Source: Actinomycetes bacterium
Lineage (GTDB): Bacteria; Actinomycetota; Acidimicrobiia; Acidimicrobiales; RAAP-2
Assembly: GCA_021777285.1 (NCBI GenBank)
Contig: JAJYDR010000013.1
Span: 4,458-28,910 of the forward strand
DNA length: 24,453 nucleotides
Reading direction: 5' to 3'
Part shown: positions 10,927 to 18,861 of the stretch, one piece after another
Position numbering within the stretch: the first letter of the stretch is position 1
How the letters are laid out: each line of letters begins with the position of its first letter
Notes under the pieces: generated by a model
What the model was told of the DNA's origin: nothing
Database searches by the model: none
The model's input: only the letters and a program-made list of their open reading frames with translations
Position numbers and translations under genes: made by a program

Positions 10927-11655
10927 TCAGTGTCTCCTGGCCGGGGGAACGACCACGCTGGCGAGGTAAGTGGACCGGCCAGCGGCGTCGCCCAGCGGCC
11001 CGATTGACTCCCCGGGTAGCCCGAGCAGTTCACCGAAGATGGCTCCGTCTAGGCGCCCAACGGCGGCGAGGCGCTCAGCAATCTCCTCGAGGTGTCGGCC
11101 ACCCTTGTAGATCACGATGGCCGCCTCTGGATCGGCGAGGGCAGCGTCGAGAACGTCAGCACCATCGACGGCACTGACTAGATGGAGACGTTCGGAACCG
11201 TCGACAACCATTGTCTGAGTCCGGGCAGCGAGGTCCTGAAAGGCCATGATGCCGGGAACGGTCTCGATGCTCGTTTCCGGTCGAAGAGCCACGACGGCGT
11301 TGGCAAGGTGATGGAAGGTGCTGTAAACGTTTGGGTCGCCAAGGGTGATGAAACCGACCGTCTCACCAGCGTCGAGGCATGTGGCGACCCGCTTCGCAGC
11401 AGCGGTGTGCGCAGTAGCTCGTAGGTCGTCGTCACGCACGATGGCGAAGACGAGTCGTTCGACAGTAATTTCCGGTGCTGCCTGACGGAGGATGGACTCG
11501 GCTCGTCCCTCGACGTCAATCGACATGACGGGGCCAAAGACTCGGTCAGCGGCGCGCAGTCGGTTCAGCGCTTTGAAGGTCACGTTCTCGGGGTCTCCGG
11601 GCCCCAACCCGACGCCGACGAACACAGAATTTGATTGCTTCGCCAACATTTGCAT
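10927..11655 (-). CDS. cobI: Precorrin-2 C20-methyltransferase CobI/CbiL
   Basis: CobI methylates C20 of precorrin-2 (CbiL acts on the cobalt form), using S-adenosylmethionine. Family motifs are VGVGLGPGDPENVTFKAL near the N-terminus, GFITLGDPNVYSTF in the middle and ETVPGIMAFQDLAA after it. I place the start at an ATG at 11655, with GGTGG eight bases upstream. The frame can be extended to a TTG at 11688, but that has no ribosome-binding site and adds an Ala/Val-rich stretch absent from relatives. It is the first gene of the operon cobI-cobM-cbiG/cobJ-ORF-cbiX. In mycobacteria CobI is fused to CobJ; here they are separate. The 330 bp upstream, toward 11985, show no cobalamin riboswitch. Confidence 0.94.
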   Translation of the reverse strand: MQMLAKQSNSVFVGVGLGPGDPENVTFKALNRLRAADRVFGPVMSIDVEGRAESILRQAAPEITVERLVFAIVRDDDLRATAHTAAAKRVATCLDAGETVGFITLGDPNVYSTFHHLANAVVALRPETSIETVPGIMAFQDLAARTQTMVVDGSERLHLVSAVDGADVLDAALADPEAAIVIYKGGRHLEEIAERLAAVGRLDGAIFGELLGLPGESIGPLGDAAGRSTYLASVVVPPARRH

Positions 11656-11917
11656 TGACGCTACCACCGGCACTGCTGCCGCTGCCAACGAGGATTGAGC
11701 ATCTGACAGAGCATTGGATGTCCGACGAGGATCTTGCTAGGTCGCCGGGCCGTGGCACGTGTCGATAGTGCCGCGATGACGGCATCTCGATGATTTGGTG
11801 ATTAGCCACGTCAGTGAATCGGTCGGGGTGACTTTGGGGATTGGCAGAGCGGACGGGTGACGGTATATCTATCCGAACCCGATGGCTGAAGTGCTGCGAA
11901 CGTGTTGGTGTTCGACC

Positions 11918-11946
11918 TTGACCTCGTCACGAATCCGTGCTAGATA
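11918..11946 (+). promoter_or_regulatory. Candidate promoter of the Gly-rich secreted protein gene
   Basis: TTGACC (11918-11923) is a good -35 box. Seventeen bases later comes TAGATA (11941-11946) as a modest -10 box; GATAGT at 11943-11948 is an alternative. The gene start lies about 40 bp downstream at 11986. Neighbouring sequence back to 11689 also has to hold the promoter of the divergent cobI operon, which I could not pin down. Confidence 0.4.
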
Positions 11947-11985
11947 GTGAATTTGAACTGGACGTCCGAGAAGGGGGTTTGTGAC

Positions 11986-12213
11986 ATGCACAAAGCGGGC
12001 GCTACATTCACGGCATTGCTGTTGGGAGCCAGTATGACTCTTATCCCGGCAGCCGCCGCGTTGGCCGCCTCGGGAGGCGGTGGTGGTGATCAGATCAGTT
12101 GCGGGATCAGCGGGACGTTGACGGTCGGTGGCGGCGGTAGTTCAAGTGGCACCGGTGGCGGTGGCGCAGCCGCCTCCGATTGCGACGGTGTGACGTTTAC
12201 GGTGGAGGGCTGA
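11986..12213 (+). CDS. Small secreted Gly-rich protein
   Basis: The 75-residue product begins MHKAGATFTALLLGASMTLI and continues through an Ala-rich stretch, which together form a clear signal peptide with a probable cleavage site at ALAASG near residue 29. The mature part of about 47 residues consists of Gly/Ser runs (SGGGGG, GGGGSSSGTGGGG) and two cysteines, one in ISCGISG and one in SDCDG, which could form a disulfide after export. The ATG at 11986 has a strong ribosome-binding site, AAGGGGG, eight bases upstream; an in-frame GTG at 11947 is less likely. It has no recognised family and no obvious link to cobalamin, yet it lies between the divergent cobI and cobH blocks with its own promoter-like sequence and a downstream hairpin. 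It may be a cell-surface or matrix peptide. Confidence 0.7.
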   Translation: MHKAGATFTALLLGASMTLIPAAAALAASGGGGGDQISCGISGTLTVGGGGSSSGTGGGGAAASDCDGVTFTVEG

Positions 12214-12241
12214 TAGTCGTCGGATACGGGCGTCAGAAACT

Positions 12242-12263
12242 CCGCCGTGATGGTCAACGGCGG
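12242..12263 (+). terminator. Hairpin after the Gly-rich protein gene
   Basis: CCGCCGT and ACGGCGG form a perfect 7-bp stem with an 8-base loop, 29 bp past the stop codon. A short T-containing stretch follows, without a full T-run. This is probably a terminator for the secreted-protein gene. Confidence 0.5.
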
Positions 12264-12588
12264 TTGGCTGCGTCTCTGTTCCAAGCGCGGTCGAGATCGT
12301 TTCTCGATTGTTGATGGTCTGCAGTTGCGAGCGCGGCCCGAGGTTGGGCGCGAGCGGAAGCGTGCGCCGTCAGGTGATGAGCTGGCGTAGCCCGGCCAGC
12401 GAACTGCTCACATCGGCGTTGATTGGGCGCCGACGGGCACAGCGCGGTCGTGTCGCGCCGTTAATGCTCTGCAGACTGTTGCAGCGACGCTTCAATCGCG
12501 GAGCGCTTATCCACGATTCGCGTCTGGCCAGCGACGCGCAAACTAGTGTCACCGCTCGTAAGTGTCGTGAGCGGTGTTGGCAGGATGG
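12264..12588. other. Gap without a recognised gene (3' of the Gly-rich gene and cobH)
   Basis: This 325-bp convergent gap contains open frames on both strands, for example a 60-codon minus-strand frame at 12370-12552. None has a ribosome-binding site or a recognisable product. I see nothing in it that I can name. Confidence 0.5.
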
Positions 12589-13248
12589 TTATTCCCCGTC
12601 ACTCGCTAATGCGTTGATCGCCGCCGCCGCAAGAGCGCTACCGCCACGGCGACCGTGGACGGTCAGCCACGGTATTCCGGGCGAACTCTTCGCGAGGAGT
12701 CTCTTCGATTCGGCCGCGCCGACGAACCCCACGGGTATCCCGACAATCGCCGCTGGCCGGGGAGCGCCTTCCTCCAGCATTTCGAGCAATCGGAAGAGGG
12801 CTGTGGGCGCATTGCCAATTGCCACCACGGCGCCGTCTAGATGGGCGGTCCAGTAGTCAAGTGCCGCCGCGGTGCGCGTGGTGGCGTTGCGCGTAGCGCG
12901 TTGTGCGATATCGGGCTCGCCCAACATGCACAGCACTTCATTCTTCGCGGGTAGCCGTGATCGATTGATCCCGTGGACCACCATCATGGTGTCGGCCAAT
13001 ACTGGTGCCCCAGTCTTCAGGGCTTCACGGGTAACTCGGCCAACGTCGCCACCAAAGTCCAAATCATCGATTAAATCAACCATCCCGCTGGCGTGCACCA
13101 TACGCACGGCGACTGCCTGAAGGTTCTGGGGTATTCGCGAGAGGTCGGCCTCGGCGCGAATGATTCGAAACGACTCCCGATAAATCTCGTCACCGTTACG
13201 TAGATAGCCAATGCGCTCGCTGTCATTCGTCACGTTTTTTGGTTCCAC
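12589..13248 (-). CDS. cobH: Precorrin-8X methylmutase CobH/CbiC
   Basis: CobH moves the methyl group from C11 to C12 of precorrin-8X, giving hydrogenobyrinate (cobyrinate for CbiC). The 219-residue length is normal. The catalytic His is His52 in VRMVHASGMVDL. ESFRIIRAEADLS precedes it, and LADTMMVVHGI, GNAPTALFRLLE and PAAIVGIPVGFVGAAESK follow in the family order. The start is a GTG at 13248 with GGGAG eight bases before it. The gene lies 116 bp after the cbiD stop on the same strand and is probably co-transcribed with it. A small hairpin, CTCGAT/ATCGAG (13299-13316), sits in that spacer. Confidence 0.95.
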   Translation of the reverse strand: MEPKNVTNDSERIGYLRNGDEIYRESFRIIRAEADLSRIPQNLQAVAVRMVHASGMVDLIDDLDFGGDVGRVTREALKTGAPVLADTMMVVHGINRSRLPAKNEVLCMLGEPDIAQRATRNATTRTAAALDYWTAHLDGAVVAIGNAPTALFRLLEMLEEGAPRPAAIVGIPVGFVGAAESKRLLAKSSPGIPWLTVHGRRGGSALAAAAINALASDGE

Positions 13249-13364
13249 GATTGAGACTCCCTCGTCGGATCCATGGAGCGTACAGTGCGAGATGTCTGCT
13301 CGATACCGACATCGAGCGCGGACCGTCGTTCCACATCGGTGTCACCTCTATCGAACCCGCCTCC

Positions 13365-14453
13365 TTACGTTGCCGCACGAATTCTTCCGTCTCGTGCGAC
13401 CGCCACGACGTCCACTTCGACGGGTGCACCATCGAGCACCCGCAGCGCGGTGGCGCGAGCGGCATCGACGACGACATGAGCTAAGGGAAGTTTTGCGGCG
13501 TCGGCTAGCTGAAGCACCTGCAGCGCGGAATTTGCTTCTCGCGCTTGGGCAGCTGTGGCGGTATCGGCGCCCAGCGTGACTAATTGTTCACTCAACCAGG
13601 GGAGGTCGATTTGGCTGCGACCAGAGTGAAGGTCGAGATGGCCGACTGCCAGTTTGGAAAGCTTCGCGAAGCCACCTCCGATGGTCAGTCGATCAACGGG
13701 ATGGCTTCTCAGATACTTCAGCATGCCACCGGCGAAGTCGCCCATGTCGAGCATCGCCGTTTCGTCCAGGTCATAGCGTCTCTGGACGGCGATCTCCGAC
13801 GTGCTCCCGGTACAGCCCGCAACGTGGCGCAGACCAAGCGCACGGGCGACATCGATGCCTCGTCGAATGGAATGTATCCACGCCGAGCACGAATAGGGAA
13901 TGACAATACCTGAAGTACCGAGGATGGAGATACCGCCCATGATTCCTAATCGGGGATTCCACGTCTTGACGGCGACCCTCACTCCGCCGGGAGCGGAGAT
14001 TTCGACATTGATATCAAGCGGCCCACCGTTTCGGACCGCCGCCGCCTCGATCGCTGCAATCATCATCTTTCGTGGTACCGGGTTGATTGCCGGTTCGCCT
14101 ACGGCGAGAGGTAAGCCCGGCAGGGTCACCGTGCCGACGCCCTCGCCCGCCGAGAAACTGATGCCGCTTCCGGGGGCAGTTTGGCGAAGCGTCGCAACGA
14201 TGGTCATACCGTGTGTCACGTCGGGGTCATCCCCGGCGTCCTTGACCACCGCGGCCCTCGTGAACTCTGCCGTGCGTTCATGGAAGGCGATGGCAAAAGC
14301 AACGCGTCGACCACCGGGGAGAAGAATTTCGACGGGGTCTGGAAATTCGGAGGTGACGAGCGCCTCGTACGCGGCCGCCGTCGCGGCGGTGGCGCAGGAG
14401 CCCGTCGTCCAACCGCGACGAAGGACGCCGGTCGGGCGATCAGTGTCGGGCAT
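13365..14453 (-). CDS. cbiD: Cobalt-precorrin-5B C1-methyltransferase CbiD
   Basis: CbiD methylates C1 in the cobalt-early route, replacing CobF of the oxygen-dependent route. The 362-residue protein starts with the family signature RRGWTTGSCATAATAAA (12-28). It continues through VTHGMTIVATLR, AINPVPRKMM, LGIMGGISILGTSGIV and FAGGMLKYLR, all characteristic. The ATG at 14453 has GGTGG six bases upstream. The gene comes first in a short cbiD-cobH unit. A full-length cbiD without cobF or cobG in the window is strong evidence that the ring is built by the cobalt-early chemistry, at least in part. The cbiD stop is immediately followed by AAGGAGG, but no start codon lies at a usable distance from it. 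Confidence 0.96.
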   Translation of the reverse strand: MPDTDRPTGVLRRGWTTGSCATAATAAAYEALVTSEFPDPVEILLPGGRRVAFAIAFHERTAEFTRAAVVKDAGDDPDVTHGMTIVATLRQTAPGSGISFSAGEGVGTVTLPGLPLAVGEPAINPVPRKMMIAAIEAAAVRNGGPLDINVEISAPGGVRVAVKTWNPRLGIMGGISILGTSGIVIPYSCSAWIHSIRRGIDVARALGLRHVAGCTGSTSEIAVQRRYDLDETAMLDMGDFAGGMLKYLRSHPVDRLTIGGGFAKLSKLAVGHLDLHSGRSQIDLPWLSEQLVTLGADTATAAQAREANSALQVLQLADAAKLPLAHVVVDAARATALRVLDGAPVEVDVVAVARDGRIRAAT

Positions 14454-14919
14454 CGGTCGCCACCGATCGGCTGAAGAAGGTTCCGAGAGCGGCCGCCGCT
14501 CGACGAGTCGCCGTGGCTACCGAATCCGCCATCTTCGTACCCTACGTCTAATCTTAACTGGCATGCGAAAAGTTGTGGAACAGTTTGTGTTAGTCAACCT
14601 CACTAAGTCAAATTCGATTACGCGATTTGCGCTGTGAATACGTCGAGTCCTGAGGTGATGGACCTACGTTCTCTTCGACCGCCGCGCACGTGTTCCACGC
14701 CGCGAACTCCGGCGTGCGCATCGTGATTGATTTCGCGGGCGAGGGATTTGGCGAATCTCGTCTCGCCCCGTTTGCGTTGCAGCGTGGCGCTACTGCAATA
14801 GCTCTCGTGCTCCTGTTCCAAGCGCGCGTCGCGAACACAAGACTGGTTCGCCGCCACGGGCGTCCACCGATTAACGCCAGTTCGATTCGAAGCATCGATG
14901 AGAGAATGGTGCAAAGGTA
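14454..14919. other. Palindrome-rich 466-bp gap before cobL
   Basis: No gene is recognised between the divergent cbiD and cobL genes. Four perfect inverted repeats follow each other at 14684-14851: GCGCACG/CGTGCGC, GGGCGAG/CTCGCCC, TTGCAG/CTGCAA and GCGAAC/GTTCGC. Fragments such as GGCGAATC and GCTACTGCA recall a cobalamin riboswitch, but spacing and flanking elements do not fit. A plus-strand frame (14690-14920) ends with its stop overlapping the cobL start (TAATG); its predicted product has no known family. The region may encode a structured leader RNA. Confidence 0.4.
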
Positions 14920-16119
14920 ATGAACGCACCGGCGATGAAACCTATCAACGTTGTTGGATTGGTTGGAGAAGTCTTCGGCGTTGCGGCACGTCGCGCGCTG
15001 GTCGAAGCCACCGTTGTCGTAGGTTCTGCTCGTCAACTCGCGCTAGTGGAGGATCGTCAACCGGCTGGGGTCGAACATATTGAATTGCGAGGTGCGCTAC
15101 CGCCGCTTTTTAACACCATTGCCGAGCGCGCGCGCGCCCAGCATAACGTTTGCGTGCTCGCCTCAGGTGACCCTGGGTTCTTCGGCATCGTTGGTGCGTT
15201 AAGCGAGCGTTTTGGTCGTGAAGCGCTACGGGTGCACCCGGCACCTTCGTCCGTGTCGTTGGCTTTCGCTCGGTTGGGTCTCGCGTGGGATGACGCGGTG
15301 GTGGTATCGGCGCACGGCCGAGCATTGGGAGACGCCGTGACCCGTGTGATGGGTCCCAAAGTCGCCCTGTTGACTTCCCCGGAAAACCCACCCGAAGTCA
15401 TAGGTCACGAACTTCGCAGGCGAGGTCACGGGAATTGTGAGGTATTCGTTATTAGCCGGATTGGCCAGCACGACGAAGCAGTGAGCCACACTGATCTTGA
15501 GGGTCTCGCCAATGGTCGGTTTGACGCATTGTCTGTTGTGGTGTTGCTTGGACTCGGTCATTTATCGCGCAAAACGCCTTTGTCGTGGGGCCTTGACGAC
15601 GCATCGTTTGAACAACGCGACGGCATGATTACCAAGGCCGAAGTACGGGCCATGGTGCTGGGTAAGCTTGCGCTCCCCGAACGTGGTGTCCTTTGGGACG
15701 TCGGCGCCGGATCCGGCTCCGTAGCGGTTGAGTGTGCTCGACTTCGCCCTGACCTTCGAGTCGTGGCGATTGAACGTAATCGCGACGATGCCGACAGGAT
15801 TGAGGTGAACGCGTTGGCGCATGGTGTTGTTGTCGAAGTTGTATGCGGTGAGGCGCCCGCGGCCTTCGAGCACATCTCCGACCCGGACCGTGTATTCGTG
15901 GGGGGTGGAGGACTGGAAGTACTTCTCGCGGCACAATCTCGTTTACGTCCGAACGGCACCATCGTTGCCACGTACGCACTTATGGAACGCGCCGTTGCTG
16001 CACAGAAGCAGCTGGGCAATCTGGTGCAGATCTCGATATCGCGCGGTGTGGCCACTGGAGACCTTGGAATTCGCCTCGCGGCAGAGAACCCGGTCTTCGT
16101 CTGCTGGGGACCATCGTGA
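14920..16119 (+). CDS. cobL: Precorrin-6Y C5,15-methyltransferase (decarboxylating) CobL
   Basis: CobL adds methyl groups at C5 and C15 and removes the C12 acetate carboxyl group of precorrin-6B (also called 6Y), using two molecules of S-adenosylmethionine. The 399-residue protein joins a CbiE-type tetrapyrrole methylase (about 1-215, with LASGDPGFFG near 80-89) to a CbiT-type methyltransferase (about 235-399). The CbiT part has the S-adenosylmethionine loop LWDVGAGSGSVAVE (258-271) and the family segment VFVGGGG. The ATG at 14920 has AAAGG just before it, closer than usual, and a GAGAGA further upstream. The gene stands alone on the plus strand, convergent with the chelatase gene, and is full length. 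Confidence 0.96.
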   Translation: MNAPAMKPINVVGLVGEVFGVAARRALVEATVVVGSARQLALVEDRQPAGVEHIELRGALPPLFNTIAERARAQHNVCVLASGDPGFFGIVGALSERFGREALRVHPAPSSVSLAFARLGLAWDDAVVVSAHGRALGDAVTRVMGPKVALLTSPENPPEVIGHELRRRGHGNCEVFVISRIGQHDEAVSHTDLEGLANGRFDALSVVVLLGLGHLSRKTPLSWGLDDASFEQRDGMITKAEVRAMVLGKLALPERGVLWDVGAGSGSVAVECARLRPDLRVVAIERNRDDADRIEVNALAHGVVVEVVCGEAPAAFEHISDPDRVFVGGGGLEVLLAAQSRLRPNGTIVATYALMERAVAAQKQLGNLVQISISRGVATGDLGIRLAAENPVFVCWGPS

Positions 16120-16208
16120 GGCGAGGACGTCGCCACGAGGAGCGACTAAGCTGGCTCTTCGGATTTGAGCGGGGTCGGTCAGCCCCAGAAGACGCCCGTT
16201 TGATCTAA

Positions 16209-16239
16209 CTCGATCTCGTTGAGGACCTCGTCGATCGAG
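16209..16239. terminator. Inverted repeat between convergent cobL and the chelatase gene
   Basis: CTCGATC and GATCGAG form a 7-bp perfect stem with a 17-base loop that itself contains GAGG/CCTC. There is no T-run. It may serve as a weak terminator for either gene. Confidence 0.3.
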
Positions 16240-16245
16240 CCGGGT

Positions 16246-18069
16246 TCAACGCCTCAATTGTTCACGAATGACGGTCGCCAGCGCGTCAGCGGACAACTCG
16301 GGCAGTGCGATGTGACGTGCGCCCATGGCGTCAGCCAAGGAAATTGCGAGTCCCAGCCGTGATGGTCCATCCTCGACGTCGAGTACCCAGGTGGGAATTG
16401 CGAGTCGACGCACCTTGGCCGCGGCGGTCATCGCGGCCCGCAGCGGATCATCACCCTCCGCGGCCGCAGTTGCCCGTCCATCTGAAATAAAGATCAGGAG
16501 CGGTTTGTGACTCGGTGGCGCTACCGTCGCCACACTTAGGGCACTTTCAATTCCCGCAGCGAGTGGTGTGCGGCCCCCAGTGGCTAGCTCCGAGAGCCGA
16601 GCGCGAGCTATCTCGAGACTCCCAGTCGGGCGAAGCACGACCGTGGCCTCGTCACCGCCGAAGGTCACCACGGCGACGCGGTCGCGTCGTTGGTAGGCGT
16701 CGAGCAACAAGCTCAGTACGGCGCCCTTCACTGCTTCCATTCGTCCCTCGGCGCCCATGGAAGCTGACGCGTCCACCGCCAAGATGAGAAGATTGCCGAC
16801 TTTCTCTTCGCGAACCGCCTCGCGCAAGTCACCTCGAGACACCAGGGGCGTTCCTTCCGGGTGACGGTTTGAACCGATCGTCGTCGGCGCGTGCGCGGAT
16901 GTAGCGAGACGTGTCGCGGCTGCTCGCACGCTCGCCCCAATCGCGACGTCACGGACCACATCACCCGGCATTCGATCACCGATTAAGCGCCCGCGTGGCG
17001 ACTCCATCATCGTGCGGCGACCACTCGATGCTGTACTCGACGCCCCTCGAGGGGCGTCGAGTGTCACGATACGCGTGGGCGAGTTAGGTGTCGCCGATTC
17101 ACGTCGATCTCCGCGTGTGGGATCATCAGAAGATTCGTCCGGTTCGCCCTCGGTCTCGTCGCGAGGTGGCCGTTTATCCAACGCCTCGTCGATCTGGCGC
17201 TGTTCGATGCCGGGGTCGTCAAGGGGCGAGCGACGACGGCGGTGCGCCAGGGCCAAGTGTGCGACGCGACGCACATCCTCGACCGTCGCCGTGGCCCGTC
17301 CCTCCCAGCCGGCCAAGGCGGCCGCAGCTCTACAGATCACCAAATCGGCACGCAATCCTTCGCTACCGACGGCGACACATAATTCACTGATGCGGTGCAG
17401 CAGTTCGGTGGGGACATCGGCTGGTGTTGTATCGGCGATTCGAGAGGCCAATTCCTCGTCAGCGTGCGACCACAATGAACCGAACGTACCCGGGTTGTCG
17501 TCGAAGGCTAATCGGCGTTGCACCGCGTCGACTCGTTCGGCGGGGTCGTGACTGGCGACGACATCGACCGCTAGGCCGAATCGGTCGAGCAGTTGGGGAC
17601 GTAAGTCGCCTTCCTCGGGATTCATCGAGCCAATCAATACGAATCGGCTGGGGTGCGACTCGGAGATTGATTCTCGCTCCACTCGGTTGACCCCGCTCGC
17701 GGCGACGTCGAGTAAGACATCGACCAGATGATCGGGTAAGAGGTTGATCTCATCGACGTAGAGAACACCGTTGTGCGCGTCGAACAACAAACCAGGGTGA
17801 AAACGGCGTTCACCAGATGTGAGCGCCGCTTCCATGTCGAGTGTTCCCACTACGCGGTCTTCGGTGGCGCTCACCGGTAATTCCACAAATCGAGACTCAC
17901 CGGGTAGGAGCGCTGCTAGGCCCCGAGCCAGCGTCGATTTTGCGCTGCCCTTATCACCGCGCAAGAGAACGCCGCCGATGCGGCGATCAAGTGCGTTGAG
18001 CAGCAACGCCATCTTCACGTCTTCTTGGCCCACGACGGCACTAAAGGGAAAAATTGCCTCTGGCTTCAT
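16246..18069 (-). CDS. Fused AAA+ / VWA chelatase subunit (ChlI-ChlD-like), probable CobN partner
   Basis: This protein resembles magnesium-chelatase subunits I and D fused in one chain and probably powers CobN. The AAA+ domain (about 1-290) has Walker [10 protein letters not shown] (38-46), Walker [11 protein letters not shown] (102-111), GSMNPEEG (147-154) and RPQLLDRFG (157-165). A charged, low-complexity linker (about 296-400) leads to a VWA domain whose metal site is DASAS (433-437). At 607 residues it matches the single ChlI/D-like protein encoded near cobO and cobB in mycobacteria. With CobN present and neither CobS/CobT nor ChlH/bacteriochlorophyll genes in view, a role in cobalt insertion is more likely than magnesium insertion. 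The ATG has AGGA ten bases upstream. The linker DNA contains a 28-bp perfect palindrome. Confidence 0.92.
   Translation of the reverse strand: MKPEAIFPFSAVVGQEDVKMALLLNALDRRIGGVLLRGDKGSAKSTLARGLAALLPGESRFVELPVSATEDRVVGTLDMEAALTSGERRFHPGLLFDAHNGVLYVDEINLLPDHLVDVLLDVAASGVNRVERESISESHPSRFVLIGSMNPEEGDLRPQLLDRFGLAVDVVASHDPAERVDAVQRRLAFDDNPGTFGSLWSHADEELASRIADTTPADVPTELLHRISELCVAVGSEGLRADLVICRAAAALAGWEGRATATVEDVRRVAHLALAHRRRRSPLDDPGIEQRQIDEALDKRPPRDETEGEPDESSDDPTRGDRRESATPNSPTRIVTLDAPRGASSTASSGRRTMMESPRGRLIGDRMPGDVVRDVAIGASVRAAATRLATSAHAPTTIGSNRHPEGTPLVSRGDLREAVREEKVGNLLILAVDASASMGAEGRMEAVKGAVLSLLLDAYQRRDRVAVVTFGGDEATVVLRPTGSLEIARARLSELATGGRTPLAAGIESALSVATVAPPSHKPLLIFISDGRATAAAEGDDPLRAAMTAAAKVRRLAIPTWVLDVEDGPSRLGLAISLADAMGARHIALPELSADALATVIREQLRR
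17035..17062. repeat. 28-bp perfect palindrome inside the chelatase linker
   Basis: Bases 17035-17062 read identically on both strands, centred on CCCCTCGAGGGG with a TCGA core and flanked by ACTCGACG and its complement. It encodes part of the unstructured linker (around residues 336-345), where protein constraint is low. Confidence 0.9.
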
Positions 18070-18103
18070 GGCGTCGGAGTCCTGGTCATCATCGCCGATT
18101 GCC

Positions 18104-18325
18104 CTACTCAGTTTTCGATGGGGATGTCGTGGAACACACTGATGTCACTGCGTAACTGGTGATGTCCGACTGGTCGTCTCGCACGACCGCGTTGGGAAGT
18201 CTCAGCGCATGCGCGGCGTGGATCTGAGGACTCGATCCGATCGGGTCGCTAACACGGGTGGTCACTCGGTGACACCTTGCTGCGAGCGACGGTGCGTATT
18301 CATCGCGCCATTGTAGTCTCGTCAC
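18104..18325 (-). CDS. Possible small protein upstream of the chelatase gene
   Basis: A 73-codon frame from a GTG at 18325 ends 34 bp before the chelatase start on the same strand. It begins [19 protein letters not shown]. No ribosome-binding site is seen before the GTG, no family is recognised, and codon third positions are only mildly GC-rich. It could be a small cotranscribed gene or non-coding leader. Confidence 0.22.
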   Translation of the reverse strand: MTRLQWRDEYAPSLAARCHRVTTRVSDPIGSSPQIHAAHALRLPNAVVRDDQSDITSYAVTSVCSTTSPSKTE

Positions 18326-18720
18326 GAGTGAGAATTGTCGGGTATCAGGTGTGGTCGAAGGCCATGAATCACGAAGTACCGCATGTCGTGATACTTGTTC
18401 GAGGCCGTCGGGGTACAGAAGCGTGACGTGTAGAGGTGCGGACTAAACTCGGTGATAATCAGTAACGTCAGTTGATGCGAACTACTGGTTTGCATGGATC
18501 GGTCGACGCTGATCCGGGGAACGCAGTGCGTTGCCGTGGCCGTGGCACCACTCCCTCGGTGATCATCGTCGGGGATAAGTGGCGACGCGCTCGTTCAGGA
18601 GCGATATGTCAATTTGCCATGAATTCAGTCTCGACGGTGTGCTGGTTTTCGCGTTCCCCGCTCCACAACTCGCAGAATTATGCTTGGTCGTCACGTCTAG
18701 GACAAGAAGGGGATCCAGCA
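18326..18720. other. Gap between the divergent chelatase gene and cobA
   Basis: No known gene is visible in this roughly 400-bp stretch. A 49-codon plus-strand frame (18606-18755, starting MSICHEFSLDGVLVFAFPAP) has AGGAG four bases before its ATG but matches nothing I know. The stretch must also carry the promoters for the chelatase gene and cobA. I see no tRNA and no riboswitch. Confidence 0.4.
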
Positions 18721-18861
18721 ATGGCAGTAGTCCGCAGCGGACGTCCGGCGTTTGACGGCGTGACCTTACGAGTTGGTAGTACCGATACTCGAGACGTGGG
18801 CGTCGGGAGACTCTTGGTGTTCGAAGCACCTAGCGGCGATATCCGATGGGAGCAGAGGTGA
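18721..18861 (+). CDS. Possible 46-residue protein coupled to cobA
   Basis: The ATG at 18721 has a strong ribosome-binding site, AAGGGG, eight bases upstream. The frame (MAVVRSGRPAFDGVTLRVG and on) ends in a TGA that overlaps a GTG start of cobA as GTGA. The frame continues upstream to about 18472 in a longer, less convincing version. I do not recognise the product. It may be a genuine small gene, or a leader ORF that controls cobA translation. Confidence 0.35.
   Translation: MAVVRSGRPAFDGVTLRVGSTDTRDVGVGRLLVFEAPSGDIRWEQR

Noticed and set aside
12308..12856. 182-codon plus-strand frame
   Set aside because: Its second half is antisense to cobH and has no family match. It is most likely a GC-rich shadow frame.
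13223..13336. 37-codon minus-strand ORF with GAGG before its ATG, and the AAGGAGG at the cbiD stop
   Set aside because: The AAGGAGG has no start at a usable distance, and the ORF runs into cobH in another frame with no similarity. The cobH GTG has its own good site.
14737..14865. Cobalamin riboswitch on the plus strand before cobL
   Set aside because: GGGATTTGGCGAATC, GCTACTGCA and AAGACTGGTTCGCCGCC occur in roughly the right order. However, the distance between the first two is too long, GGTG is GGCG, and the final box is a poor match. Kept only as a structured-RNA candidate.
14608..15036. 142-codon minus-strand frame across the cobL start
   Set aside because: It overlaps the 5' end of cobL in antisense, has no recognised product and no ribosome-binding site.
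18326..18720. tRNA or cobO remnant upstream of cobA
   Set aside because: No cloverleaf with a TTCGA-type arm was found, and none of the frames shows the CobO P-loop.
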